The notes: a model not told the origin generated them from the letters alone. Numbered from the stretch's first letter, positions 8,870 through 17,283 are shown. The stretch is 61,475 bases of DNA from JAICLV01 sp036380925 (GCA_036380925.1 DASVDW010000120.1:1-61475); one strand, 5' to 3'. Translations and numbers: made by a program.

Positions 8870-9652
8870 CTAAAGGTCGATAGCCAGGCCGGGCTCACAA
8901 CCGAGCAAGCGGTCGGAGAGCCCGGCCTGCGCGAACGCCGTCCGCACGTCGTCGGCACCTTCGGTGAAGTGACGCCAACCGTCGGTGTGCACCACCAAGA
9001 CCCGCGCCGCGCCGAGGATCGCCGCGGCTCGCGCCGCCTGAGCGCTGGTGAGGGTTAGGTACTCGCCGGGGACCAACGGTGTCGACGCGCCGCCCGCGTG
9101 CAAGATGGCGACGTCGACCTGGCCGATCCGATCAGCGATCTCCTGGACGACGGGTAGCGACGCGTTGTCGCCACTCAGGTAAACCGTGGGCAGGTCGTCG
9201 CCACGCAAGACAAAGCCGATGACCTCGCCGACGAGCGGTTCGCTGCCGTCGGGTCCGTGCTGGGCGGGCACCGAGGTGACACTGACGACGCGACCATCGG
9301 ACGTCTCGATCTCGAGGCTGCCCCATACCGGCACGACGGTGATGAGATCGCCCAGCCGACCGGCGGCCGACGCCGTTGAAAGCACCCGTCCCACCCGCTC
9401 GATCAGTTCGCGACCCGAGCGATCCAGGTTGTCGGCGTGTTGGTCGTGCGAGAGCAGCACGAGGTCGATCTCACCAATGTCTCGTGGACGTCGAGTGGGT
9501 GACGCGGTCTTCACGAGCGCGTAGTCGGGGCGCACCGGGTACTCCCCCGGCGGGTCGAAGGTGGGGTCGGTCAGCAGCCGGAGCCCTCCGTACTCGACGA
9601 CGACCGTCGGGCCGCCCAGCGTCTCGACCCGCGCCTGCCCCGACCTCGCCAT
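8870..9652 (-). CDS. Metallo-beta-lactamase-fold hydrolase (UlaG-like)
   Basis: 260-residue soluble protein of the Zn-dependent MBL-fold superfamily. The active-site segment LLSHDQHADNLD is the UlaG-like variant of HxHxDH. Other family features are LTDPTFDPPG near residue 32, a central VPAQHGP and a late VVHTDGWRHF. No signal peptide is seen. The substrate is unknown; relatives hydrolyse lactones or phosphodiester-like substrates. It converges on glyA with no intergenic space and diverges from the arabinose-type operon across a 320-bp gap, but nothing ties it functionally to either. Confidence 0.82.
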   Translation of the reverse strand: MARSGQARVETLGGPTVVVEYGGLRLLTDPTFDPPGEYPVRPDYALVKTASPTRRPRDIGEIDLVLLSHDQHADNLDRSGRELIERVGRVLSTASAAGRLGDLITVVPVWGSLEIETSDGRVVSVTSVPAQHGPDGSEPLVGEVIGFVLRGDDLPTVYLSGDNASLPVVQEIADRIGQVDVAILHAGGASTPLVPGEYLTLTSAQAARAAAILGAARVLVVHTDGWRHFTEGADDVRTAFAQAGLSDRLLGCEPGLAIDL

Positions 9653-9843
9653 GGCACCACCTTCGCATGAGCGCGCTTCGCACGTGCGCGCCGGCGGACC
9701 CGCTCGACCCGGGGACCGCCGCGGGACTTGGGCCTGCTTCGCGGCCCGCCTCGAAGGCCGTCTCGGGGGCCGCCTTGACGGTTGTCTCCGGGCCGTCTCG
9801 GGGCGGTGTCGCGGACCGCAATCACAGCGTAATCAAGTAGCTA

Positions 9844-9871
9844 TTGATCTGAGCATACGGATGCATACACT
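9844..9871 (+). promoter_or_regulatory. Promoter of the arabinose import operon
   Basis: TTGATC (9844-9849) and TACACT (9866-9871) are separated by 16 nt, a good vegetative-type pair. The predicted start is near 9878. The -10 lies inside the putative LacI-type operator. Confidence 0.6.
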
Positions 9872-9880
9872 CGATTGCGG
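9862..9880 (+). promoter_or_regulatory. Putative LacI-type operator at the arabinose operon promoter
   Basis: TGCATACACTCGATTGCGG shares TGCATAC and CGATTGC with the sites upstream of the LacI gene (15676-15693) and of the secreted mutarotase (17249-17269). It covers the -10 element and the start site, where a repressor would block transcription. A second GCATAC copy lies just upstream (9853-9858). Confidence 0.55.
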
Positions 9881-9972
9881 TCAGCGCTGCTCCTCGCAAA
9901 CGTGGGCCCGATCTACGGAGAAGCGGCACCAAGACGCATCGATTTGGGGACTTCTAGGCGTAAGGGGTCACT

Positions 9973-11073
9973 ATGAAGGCAAAGGTCCGATCCATCGCGC
10001 TGCGATCTGGCGTCCTGGTCGGCGTCGTGGCACTCGCGCTGTCGGCGTGCACGAGCAGCAGCAAGAACAAGGCGGCAGAAACGGCCACCGCGAGCGGCAC
10101 CAGTCAAGGGGGCGGCGGCACCACGGCGAACGCCGGTGGCGACTCGGTGCCGACCGGCGCGCAGTTCTGCAAGGGAACGAAGATCGTGTTCTTCCCCGGC
10201 GGCACCGCCGGCGGGGGCTTCGAGACGGTCGTCTACAACGGCGCCAAAGCGGCCGCGGCCGCGCTCGGCGCGGACGTCACTTACCAGTGGTCCGACTGGG
10301 ATCCGAACAAGATGATCACCCAGTTCCAGCAGGCCGTCGCCACCAAGCCCGACGGCATCGCGATCATGGGTCACCCGGGCGACGCCGCGTTCGATCCACT
10401 GATCGACCAGGCCCGCTCGGAAGGCATCTACGTCACCGTCATGAACACCGAACTGCCTAACGCAGAGGCGAAGTACGCGGCGGATGGCACCGGCTACGCC
10501 GGCGCCACGCTCTACGACGCGGGCGCGGCTTTGGCGACAGAGGCCATCAAGCGTGGCAGCCTGCAGGCGGGGAGCCGGGTCTTCGTCTGGGGGCTCAAGG
10601 CTCAACCTGGCCGCGGTGAGCGAACCAAGGGCATCGTCGACACGCTGACCAAAGCCGGCATGAAGGTCGACTACCTGGAGATCAGCGACGCGGCGAACGC
10701 CGACCCAGCGGCGGGCGTGTCCGTCTTCACCGGTTACGTGTCCAAGAACCCCGACGTCAAGGCGATCTTCATCGACCACGGCAACCTGACGTCGGCGATC
10801 CCGACCTACATGAAGGCGGCGAACCTTAAGCCAGGTTCGGTCTACGCAGCCGGGTTCGACATGTCACCGGCCACCGTGAAGGGCATCCAGGACGGCTACA
10901 TCAACCTGGTCATCGACCAGCAAGAGTGGCTGCAGGGCTACTTCGGCATCGAGCAGTTGTGCCTGAGCAAGGTGTACGGGTTCAGCGGTTTGCACATCGA
11001 CACCGGCGGCGGCTTCGTCGACAAGTCGAACATCGACAAGATCGCGCCGCTCGTCACGAAGCAGATCAGGTGA
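9973..11073 (+). CDS. Sugar ABC transporter substrate-binding lipoprotein (CUT2 family, probably L-arabinose)
   Basis: 366-residue periplasmic-binding-protein type 1 of the ribose/xylose/arabinose group. The signal peptide ends in the lipobox LSAC (about residues 22-25) and is followed by a Ser/Gly/Thr-rich linker. The binding-protein pattern follows: IVFFPGGTAGGGFETVVYNGAKAA, DGIAIMGHPGD, VTVMNTELP, FVWGLKAQPGRGERTKGI, and the C-terminal ASFDxS-like AAGFDMSPATV. A ribosome site AAGGGGT precedes the ATG. It is first in the operon with the ATPase, permease and araA genes, which points to arabinose as substrate by inference only. Confidence 0.92.
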   Translation: MKAKVRSIALRSGVLVGVVALALSACTSSSKNKAAETATASGTSQGGGGTTANAGGDSVPTGAQFCKGTKIVFFPGGTAGGGFETVVYNGAKAAAAALGADVTYQWSDWDPNKMITQFQQAVATKPDGIAIMGHPGDAAFDPLIDQARSEGIYVTVMNTELPNAEAKYAADGTGYAGATLYDAGAALATEAIKRGSLQAGSRVFVWGLKAQPGRGERTKGIVDTLTKAGMKVDYLEISDAANADPAAGVSVFTGYVSKNPDVKAIFIDHGNLTSAIPTYMKAANLKPGSVYAAGFDMSPATVKGIQDGYINLVIDQQEWLQGYFGIEQLCLSKVYGFSGLHIDTGGGFVDKSNIDKIAPLVTKQIR

Positions 11074-11103
11074 GGTTGGGACAGACAGCGACGAATGGCC
11101 GGA

Positions 11104-11132
11104 CGGCCGGTGAGCAGGGGGCTCACCGGCCG
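11104..11132 (+). terminator. Intercistronic hairpin after the binding-protein gene
   Basis: A 12-bp perfect stem (CGGCCGGTGAGC/GCTCACCGGCCG) closes a 5-nt AGGGG loop 30 bp after the stop codon. It has no T-tract. Such hairpins often protect the abundant binding-protein mRNA and lower expression of downstream transporter genes, so partial termination or stabilisation is likelier than full termination. Confidence 0.6.
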
Positions 11133-11142
11133 CCCAGCTCGG

Positions 11143-11214
11143 CGCCCGACACGAACATGACCCCCGACACGAACAGGGCCTCCGAAACGAACATGGCCCC
11201 CGACACGAAGATGA
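11143..11214 (+). repeat. Four 18-bp imperfect tandem repeats at the ATPase translation start
   Basis: Units start at 11143, 11161, 11179 and 11197; the core is CCCGACACGAACATG with 1-4 changes per copy. Because 18 is a multiple of three, every unit reads in the ATPase frame as variants of the hexapeptide N-M-x-P-D-T. Two units supply an ATG in frame (11157 and 11193), and another two lie at the end of the array (11211 and 11217). Confidence 0.85.
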
Positions 11215-12023
11215 ACATGGCAGACACAGCTACCAACAACGTCCTCGAGTTGCGTCACGTCTCCAAGTCGTTCGGCGGTGTGCACGCGCTGCACGACGTC
11301 AGCCTCACGCTCGCCGCCGGCGAGGTGCTCGGACTCGTGGGCGACAACGGCGCAGGCAAGTCAACGCTCATCAAAATCATCACGGGATATCACCGGCCCG
11401 ACAGCGGCGAAGTGTTGTTCCACGGCAGCAAGGTCGACAACCTGACCGTGCGGCAGGCTCGGACCCTAGGGGTCGAGACCGTCTACCAGGAACGAGCTCT
11501 CGCCGACCAACAGTCGTTGTGGCGCAACATCTTCATGGGTCGGCCGATAACTCGGCCCGGCGGGATGCTCGACGTGGGCAAGATGCGTCATATCACCGCC
11601 GAACTCATGCAGGAGTCGATGGGATTCACGTCGGCGATCCTCACCCCGGACACGCCGGTCACCGGACTGTCCGGTGGCGAGCGCCAGGGCCTCGCGATCG
11701 TTCGAGCGCTTCACTTCGAGGCGAACATCATCATCCTCGACGAACCGACAATGGGGCTGTCGTTGAGTGAGACCGAGAAGTGCCTGAATTTCGTGCGCGA
11801 CATCAAGGCGAAGGGCAAATCCGCCATCTTCATCGACCACAACATCTTCCACGTGTACTCGATCGCCGATCGCATCGTGATGATCGACCGCGGTCGAGTG
11901 GCCGGCGAGTTCCCCACCACCCGCTACACGCTCGACGAGGTGACCGCCATCATGCGGGAGGTCGCGGCGACCGGCCGTTTCACCGAACCCGACCGTCCCG
12001 CTCGTTCTGGAGGCATCGCATGA
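11157..12023 (+). CDS. Sugar ABC transporter ATP-binding protein, single ABC domain (CUT2 family)
   Basis: Energises the sugar importer. It shows Walker A GDNGAGKST, signature LSGGERQGLAI, Walker B IIILDEPT and an H-loop in IFIDHNIFHV. Unlike RbsA or AraG, which carry two fused ABC domains (about 500 residues), it has one domain, as in FrcA-type transporters, and presumably works as a homodimer. The start is uncertain: in-frame ATGs at 11157, 11193, 11211 and 11217 lie in or next to the tandem repeat and none has a convincing ribosome site. The longest is given (288 residues); the conserved domain begins at VLELRHVSKSFGG. It overlaps the permease start by ATGA. Confidence 0.88.
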   Translation: MTPDTNRASETNMAPDTKMNMADTATNNVLELRHVSKSFGGVHALHDVSLTLAAGEVLGLVGDNGAGKSTLIKIITGYHRPDSGEVLFHGSKVDNLTVRQARTLGVETVYQERALADQQSLWRNIFMGRPITRPGGMLDVGKMRHITAELMQESMGFTSAILTPDTPVTGLSGGERQGLAIVRALHFEANIIILDEPTMGLSLSETEKCLNFVRDIKAKGKSAIFIDHNIFHVYSIADRIVMIDRGRVAGEFPTTRYTLDEVTAIMREVAATGRFTEPDRPARSGGIA

Positions 12024-13033
12024 GCGCGACCTTAGAGCGGCTCGTGCCTCCGGGTCAGCGACAGCGCCGGTGGACACCTCGAAGCTTCGCCATCACCTGG
12101 TCTTCGCAGATCGGCATCACGGCGGCGTTGCTGCTGGTGTGGATTATCTTCACCATCCTCGCGCCCAACACGTTCTTGCACGGACGCATCTACGTCTCGT
12201 ACGCGCAAACCGTTCCGTATTTCGGTCTGATGTCGCTCCCCCTGACAATGCTTGTCGTCACGGGTGACATCGACTTGTCGTTCGCGTCGGTCTTCGCCCT
12301 CGGCATGGTCGGCTACATCGGCGTCGAACACGCGACGCACGACGTCACCCTCGGTCTGATCGCCGCGATCGCCGTTGGCGCCGCCGCGGGGCTGGTCAAC
12401 GGCCTTTTCGTCACAGTGGTAGGCATTCCATCGCTGGTGGTCACGATTGGCACGTGGTACCTCTACCGAGGACTCACACTCGTGCTGGTCAACGGCAAGA
12501 GCTACACCTTGCTCGAGTCTCAAAAGGCCATCGTCGGACGCCTCTTGGTCGGTCGATGGCTTGGTATCCCAATGCAGTTCGTCTGGTTTGTGATCCTCGG
12601 GGTCATCACCTGGCTTCTCATGTATCGACACCGGCTCGGCCAAAACGCCCATGTCATCGGCGACAACAAGCAGGCCGCCGGGCTGATGGGCATCCCGATC
12701 ATGCGGACGCGGGTGATACTGTTCGTCTTAACCGGGATGGTGTCGGCGTTCGCCGGCGCGATGAACAGCTTCCAGGTCTTGAATTTCTACCCTGCGCAGG
12801 GCGACGGCTACCTGTTGCCCGCACTCGCCGCAATCTTCGTCGGCGGCACTTCGGTGTTCGGCGGCCGCGGCACGATTTGGGGAACGTTCATCGGCGCCTT
12901 CCTGATCGGAGGGATCGAAGCGGGAATCGTGGCGGTTGGGATGAAGGACTTCTACACCGAGGTGATCTACGGCGGAATCATCATCGCCGCGGTCACTATT
13001 CATGCCTTGCTCCGACGAAGGTTCGCCCGATGA
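12020..13033 (+). CDS. Sugar ABC transporter permease (CUT2, RbsC-like)
   Basis: 337-residue membrane protein with about nine to ten hydrophobic segments starting at IGITAALLLVWIIFTIL. Family signatures are LTMLVVTGDIDLS near residue 75, GLVNGLFVTVVGIPSLVVTIGT and GDNKQAAGLMGI, the cytoplasmic coupling loop for the ATPase. The ATG at 12020 overlaps the ATPase stop (ATGA), with GGAGG nearby at 12008-12012. It ends in another ATGA overlap with araA, so import and isomerisation are translationally coupled. Confidence 0.93.
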   Translation: MSATLERLVPPGQRQRRWTPRSFAITWSSQIGITAALLLVWIIFTILAPNTFLHGRIYVSYAQTVPYFGLMSLPLTMLVVTGDIDLSFASVFALGMVGYIGVEHATHDVTLGLIAAIAVGAAAGLVNGLFVTVVGIPSLVVTIGTWYLYRGLTLVLVNGKSYTLLESQKAIVGRLLVGRWLGIPMQFVWFVILGVITWLLMYRHRLGQNAHVIGDNKQAAGLMGIPIMRTRVILFVLTGMVSAFAGAMNSFQVLNFYPAQGDGYLLPALAAIFVGGTSVFGGRGTIWGTFIGAFLIGGIEAGIVAVGMKDFYTEVIYGGIIIAAVTIHALLRRRFAR

Positions 13034-14523
13034 CCGCAGAAGTCTGGTTCCTGACGGGCAGCCAACATCTCTACGGGGAGGAGGTGCTCGGCCAGGTCGA
13101 ACAGCAAGCCGCCCGGATCGTCGCTGGCTTGTCCGAGTCGGCCGAGATCCCGGTTCGGATCACCGGTCGCCCCGTTTTGACCACCGCCGACGCCATCCGA
13201 CGAGTGTGCCTGGACGCGAACGCCGACGACGACTGCATCGGCGTCATCACCTGGATGCACACGTTCTCGCCGGCGAAGATGTGGATCGCCGGGCTGTCCA
13301 GTCTGCAAAAGCCGCTGCTTCACCTGCACACGCAGCACAACGCGGCGCTGCCGTGGGCCGACATCGACATGGTGTTCATGAACCTCAACCAGTCGGCCCA
13401 CGGCGACCGCGAGTTCGGCCACCTCGCGAGCCGGTTGGGCAAACGCCGGAAAGTCGTCGTCGGGCATTGGGCCGACACCGAGGTACAGCGGCGGATCGGC
13501 GTCTGGACGCGCGCGGCGCGCGGATGGCAAGAGGCAGGGCGACTGCGAATCGCACGCTTCGGCGACAACATGCGCGAGGTCGCCGTCACCGAGGGCGACA
13601 AGGTCGAAGCGCAGGTCCGGCTCGGCTTTTCGGTCAACGGTTACGGTGTGACCGAGTTGGCCGAGCGGGTGCACGCGGTGAACGCGAGTGCGATCGACTC
13701 GCTCGTCAAGGAGTACGAGCGCGACTACCTCGTCGTCCCCGAACTTCGCGATGGCGGCGCCCGTCACGAGTCGCTTCGGGACGCCGCGCGCATCGAGCTC
13801 GGATTACGCGATTTCCTCGACGAACTTGGCGTCAAGGCGTTCACCGACACGTTCGAGGATCTCGCAACCTTGCCGCAACTACCCGGCATCGCCGTGCAGC
13901 GCCTCATGAACGAGGGCTACGGATTTGGCGGCGAGGGTGACTGGAAGACCGCGGCACTCGTGCGCTTGGTCAAAGTGATGAGTGAGGGCCTGCCCGGCGG
14001 AACCTCGTTCATGGAGGACTACACCTACAACTTCGGCGCGGAACACCCCCAGATCCTCGGCGCCCACATGCTCGAGGTCTGCCCGTCCATCGCGTCGGAT
14101 CAGCCGAGGTGCGAGATCCATCCGCTGTCGATCGGCGGTCGCGCCGACCCGGTGCGGCTCGTTTTCACCGCGCCGCCCGGTCCAGGGTTCACCGTCGGGC
14201 TCGCGGACATCGGCACCAGACTGCGGCTGGTCGCGAACCTTGTCGACGTCGTGTCTCCGGAGGCGGAGCTGTCGAAGCTGCCCGTCGCGCATGCCGTCTG
14301 GGTGCCACGGCCGAGTCTCTCGGTCGCGGCCGAGGCCTGGTTGCTGGCCGGCGGGCCGCATCACACCTGTTTCTCACAGGCGCTTCCGTTCGAGGCGATC
14401 GAGGATTTCGCGGAAATCGCGGGCGTCGAACTCGTCACGATCGACGAAGACACGAGCGCGCGCGACATCCGGCGAGAGCTGCGCTGGAACGAGGTCTATC
14501 ACCGACTGACCGGCCCGGCGTAG
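13030..14523 (+). CDS. araA: L-arabinose isomerase
   Basis: Cytoplasmic Mn-dependent enzyme converting L-arabinose to L-ribulose. The 497 residues match the usual size of about 500. Visible hallmarks: FLTGSQHLYGEE at the N-terminus, GVITWMHTFSPAKMWI, LLHLHTQHNAALPW, DFMNLNQ-like VFMNLNQSAHGDREFG, the metal-site region NEGYGFGGEGDWKTAAL and MEDYTYNF. The ATG overlaps the permease stop. No ribulokinase (araB) or ribulose-5-phosphate epimerase (araD) gene is in the window, so the pathway is completed elsewhere. It converges on the LacI gene with a 24-bp gap. Confidence 0.97.
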   Translation: MTAEVWFLTGSQHLYGEEVLGQVEQQAARIVAGLSESAEIPVRITGRPVLTTADAIRRVCLDANADDDCIGVITWMHTFSPAKMWIAGLSSLQKPLLHLHTQHNAALPWADIDMVFMNLNQSAHGDREFGHLASRLGKRRKVVVGHWADTEVQRRIGVWTRAARGWQEAGRLRIARFGDNMREVAVTEGDKVEAQVRLGFSVNGYGVTELAERVHAVNASAIDSLVKEYERDYLVVPELRDGGARHESLRDAARIELGLRDFLDELGVKAFTDTFEDLATLPQLPGIAVQRLMNEGYGFGGEGDWKTAALVRLVKVMSEGLPGGTSFMEDYTYNFGAEHPQILGAHMLEVCPSIASDQPRCEIHPLSIGGRADPVRLVFTAPPGPGFTVGLADIGTRLRLVANLVDVVSPEAELSKLPVAHAVWVPRPSLSVAAEAWLLAGGPHHTCFSQALPFEAIEDFAEIAGVELVTIDEDTSARDIRRELRWNEVYHRLTGPA

Positions 14524-14547
14524 GCGAGCACGCCGACGTCACCATCG

Positions 14548-15642
14548 TCAGGACGAGCCACCCGCCGACACCGATCCGGTTGACGCGCGCACGATGAGCG
14601 ACGGCTGCAGCACCTGAGTGCTGCCCGAGGCGCTGTCTGGCTCGTCGAGCGCCATGCGCACCGCCTGCTCGACGATCTCGCGCATCGGCATGCGGACGGT
14701 GGTCAGCGCCGGCACGGTGAACGCGGCGAAGGGAATGTCGTCAAATCCCGTGACGGACAGGTCGTCGGGCACCCGCAGACCACGCGCGTGTCCGGCGTGC
14801 AAGAGCCCAGTCGCGAGCACATCGGTCGCCGCGACGACGGCGGTCGGTGGCTCTGGCAGCGCGAGCAGCCGGTCCAACCCCGCCACCGCGGTCTCCGGGT
14901 CGTTGACGCCGTGCTGCACGTAGCCCTCTCGCAGTGGCTCGCGCAACTCGGCGTAGTACTTCACGAACGCCTCCTCGCGCTCCTTGATGTCGCCCAGCCG
15001 CCGACCGCCGAGAAACGCGATGCGTCGGTGTCCGAGGCCGGTCAGATGGTCGAGGACGGCGCGAATGCCGGCGCGATTGTCAACGCTGACCGAGCCGATG
15101 TCGGTCGCCTGTGTGCCCTGCCACAGCGCGACCACCGGCACCTGGGCGGTGGCGAGGTCTTGCAGCAAGCGCGGCTGGTCGCTGGTGTCACCCAGCAGCA
15201 GGATCGCGTCGCAGTGGCGAGCTTCGAGCACTCCCCACAACGTGATCGCCTCGTCGACGCGGGCATGCGCATGGCCGAGGACGACGTTGTAGCCGCGGCT
15301 GCTGGCCGCCATCGTCACCGCCTCGATGGCGCCGGCGAAGAACGGGTCGGTGATGTCGCGGACGATGAGCCCCAGCAGCATCGTGCTCGCCCCGCGAAGT
15401 CCGCGGGCCAGCGGATTTGGCCGGTAGCCAAGCTCCATCGCGGTCGCGATCACCCGCTCGCGGGTGGCTTCTGCGATCGGTACCAGGGTCGGTGTTCGGT
15501 TCAGAATGCGCGATACGGTGCTCTGCGATAGGTCGGTGGCGCGGGCGATGTCGCGCATGGTCACCGGCCGCCCACGACGCGATGGCGGCCGCCCTCCGGG
15601 GGAGCCCGACGCGCCGGTGGCTCGACCATCCTCGCCGGGCAC
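14548..15642 (-). CDS. LacI-family transcriptional regulator, probable repressor of the arabinose genes
   Basis: 364 residues. The N-terminal helix-turn-helix TMRDIARATDLSQSTVSRILN and hinge GYRPNPLARGLRG (about 70-85) are classic LacI. A periplasmic-binding-protein-like sensor follows, with LLGLIVRDITDPFF, VSVDNRAGIRAVLDHL, GHRRIAFLGG and DLSVTGFDDIPFA. The start is GTG at 15642, with a GAGGGAG ribosome site 5 nt upstream. A near-palindrome in its own promoter region and similar sites before the import operon and the mutarotase gene suggest autoregulation and local control. The inducer is inferred to be arabinose or a derivative. Confidence 0.92.
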   Translation of the reverse strand: MPGEDGRATGASGSPGGRPPSRRGRPVTMRDIARATDLSQSTVSRILNRTPTLVPIAEATRERVIATAMELGYRPNPLARGLRGASTMLLGLIVRDITDPFFAGAIEAVTMAASSRGYNVVLGHAHARVDEAITLWGVLEARHCDAILLLGDTSDQPRLLQDLATAQVPVVALWQGTQATDIGSVSVDNRAGIRAVLDHLTGLGHRRIAFLGGRRLGDIKEREEAFVKYYAELREPLREGYVQHGVNDPETAVAGLDRLLALPEPPTAVVAATDVLATGLLHAGHARGLRVPDDLSVTGFDDIPFAAFTVPALTTVRMPMREIVEQAVRMALDEPDSASGSTQVLQPSLIVRASTGSVSAGGSS

Positions 15643-15675
15643 TGTTCTCCCTCGGTCAAAAAACCTCTAAGCGCG

Positions 15676-15693
15676 CCTGCATACGATCGCAGG
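15676..15693 (-). promoter_or_regulatory. Putative LacI-type operator upstream of the regulator gene
   Basis: CCTGCATACGATCGCAGG is an 18-bp near-palindrome with perfect CCTGC/GCAGG ends, located 34-51 bp before the GTG start. It is the most symmetrical of three related sites and fits negative autoregulation. Confidence 0.6.
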
Positions 15694-15858
15694 CAAAGCC
15701 ACAGTACTACCGTCCAAGCGGGTTCGGTTTGTGGGCGGCAGGGCCGGCGTGAAACCGCCGACAACGCTGGACGACGCCGCGGCGCCCCGCCCGGGTGGTT
15801 GGCCCGTGCGGGACGCCGCAGCCGGAATCACGCCTTTGACGCGGGGAACGGACCGCGA

Positions 15859-17208
15859 TCAGAAGGCGACGTGCGGACCCTTTCCAGTGTTCGACGCGAA
15901 CCGATACGTCGTGATGGACCTGAACGTGTCACCGGCGTTAAGCACCACCGATGGCCAACCCGTGGCGCCGATGTGGTGGGGGCTGTCCGGGTAGTGCTGG
16001 GTTTCCAGCGTGAAGCCGCTCGTCTGCCGGTAGGTGTGCCCGCCGGTGCCGGTGAGGTCGCCCACCAAGAAGTTGCCGGAGTAGAACTGAACGCCGGGCT
16101 GGTCGGTGTACGTCCACAGCGTGATGCCATTACCGGGATCCTTGGCCACAGAGACGAGCCGGTAACCCGAGCCGTTCAGCACCCAGTTGTTGTCATAGCC
16201 GTGGGCGATGACCAGCTGCTTGTACGGGCCGGTGGCGCCGTCGGGCATTGTCACGTTCGTGATGTCTTGCCCGATCGGCTTCAGCGTGCGGAAGTCATAC
16301 GGCGTGCCCGCGACGGAAGTCCCAACGGTTGTCGGGATCAAATTCGTCGAGACCGGCGTGTACTTGTCCGCGTTGATGGCGAGCAGCTGGTCGGACACGG
16401 CGCCAGACGCCTCGCCGGCGAGGTTGAAGTACGTGTGGTTCGTCAGATTGAGCACGGTGGCCTTGCCGCCGCTCGGCTCGTTGTTTTTCGCGGTGTACTT
16501 GATCTGCAACGCGTTCCGGCTGGTGAGGGTGTAGGTCACCGTCGTCGTCATGCTGGCCGGGAACCCCTCGTCGCCGTCCGGGCTCGTCAGGGTCAACGCC
16601 AGAGACGCCGAGTCAGCCGAGGTGCTCGCCGCGCCGCTCCAGACCATCGTGTTCCAGCCGAGGTCGCCGCCGTGCAGCGTGTTCGTGCCGTTGTTGGCCG
16701 GCAGCGTGTAGGTGACGCCGTTGTTGGAGCAGCTCGTGCACTGCATCGTGAAGGACGCGTTGGCAATCCGGTTCGCGTACCGCCCGATGGTGGCGCCGAA
16801 GTAGGTGTCGCCCGAGCCGCCGGGAAGCGGCCAGGCAACCCCGGTGTGCTGTTGCAAGAAGTCGTTGACGTAGTCGGACAGTGTCGGGAAGCCGAGCGCC
16901 ACGTTGGTGGGATGCCCATGTCGGTCGTCGACCCAAATCGACTGCACCGTGGCGCCGAAGTTGGTGATCTTCACCGTCATGTGGTGGCTGCTCTTCAGCG
17001 TGTACAGGTAGACGTTCTGGCCGTTGAAGGCGCCCCAAAGCTGGCTCGAGACCGTCGGGTGTCCCGACGAGGAGTGTCCGGCCGCCATCGCGCTGGCCGA
17101 GCCGCCGATCCCGAGCGCCGCGACCGTTGACACGGCGACCGCGAGGGTCCCCAGTCGGGCGGCAGGTTTGCGTAATGCGGTGCGTAGTGCGTCATCTTTT
17201 GCATGCAT
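15859..17208 (-). CDS. Secreted aldose 1-epimerase (galactose mutarotase family)
   Basis: Interconverts alpha and beta anomers of aldoses. The N-terminus carries an export signal with a twin-basic start (RKPAARLGTLAVAVSTVAALGIGGSASA), so it acts outside the membrane, unlike the cytosolic GalM. Family hallmarks: ITNFGATVQSIWVDDRHG, GRYANRIANASF, NNGTNTLHGGDLGWN, the catalytic-His region LTNHTYFNLAG and VEPxx-like VQFYSGNFL. The start is ATG 17208 with GAGAGGAG about 8 nt upstream; in-frame codons further up overlap the promoter. It follows the LacI gene on the same strand but has its own promoter and operator, and probably feeds the correct anomer to the importer. Confidence 0.9.
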   Translation of the reverse strand: MHAKDDALRTALRKPAARLGTLAVAVSTVAALGIGGSASAMAAGHSSSGHPTVSSQLWGAFNGQNVYLYTLKSSHHMTVKITNFGATVQSIWVDDRHGHPTNVALGFPTLSDYVNDFLQQHTGVAWPLPGGSGDTYFGATIGRYANRIANASFTMQCTSCSNNGVTYTLPANNGTNTLHGGDLGWNTMVWSGAASTSADSASLALTLTSPDGDEGFPASMTTTVTYTLTSRNALQIKYTAKNNEPSGGKATVLNLTNHTYFNLAGEASGAVSDQLLAINADKYTPVSTNLIPTTVGTSVAGTPYDFRTLKPIGQDITNVTMPDGATGPYKQLVIAHGYDNNWVLNGSGYRLVSVAKDPGNGITLWTYTDQPGVQFYSGNFLVGDLTGTGGHTYRQTSGFTLETQHYPDSPHHIGATGWPSVVLNAGDTFRSITTYRFASNTGKGPHVAF

Positions 17209-17248
17209 ACGTCTTGCTCCTCTCCCCAACGCGAGTGCTGTACGTAGG

Positions 17249-17283
17249 CCTGCAAGCGATTGCTGTAGGCGATGTCGGTTATA
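17249..17283 (-). promoter_or_regulatory. Promoter -10 and LacI-type operator of the mutarotase gene
   Basis: On the minus strand TATAAC (17278-17283) is a good -10 element, placing the start near 17271. A site related to the two other operators (17249-17269; core GCAATCGCTTGCAGG when read on the minus strand) lies directly at and after the start point, where a repressor would act. Confidence 0.5.

Larger units (their letters stand above)
9653..9972 (+). promoter_or_regulatory. 320-bp divergent intergenic region before the arabinose operon
   Basis: The region separates the minus-strand MBL-fold gene from the plus-strand binding-protein gene. It contains a recognisable promoter and an overlapping operator (listed separately) and a leader of roughly 95 nt ending in AAGGGGT before the start codon. 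The first 190 bases are GC-rich; no further gene or RNA is recognised there. Confidence 0.5.

Noticed and set aside
11104..11132. Full intrinsic terminator between the sugar-binding protein and ATPase genes
   Set aside because: Strong stem but no T-tract, and the downstream genes need the same promoter; an mRNA stabiliser or partial terminator fits better.
15799..17130. 443-codon open frame on the plus strand
   Set aside because: It mirrors the mutarotase gene and has no family-like sequence or ribosome site.
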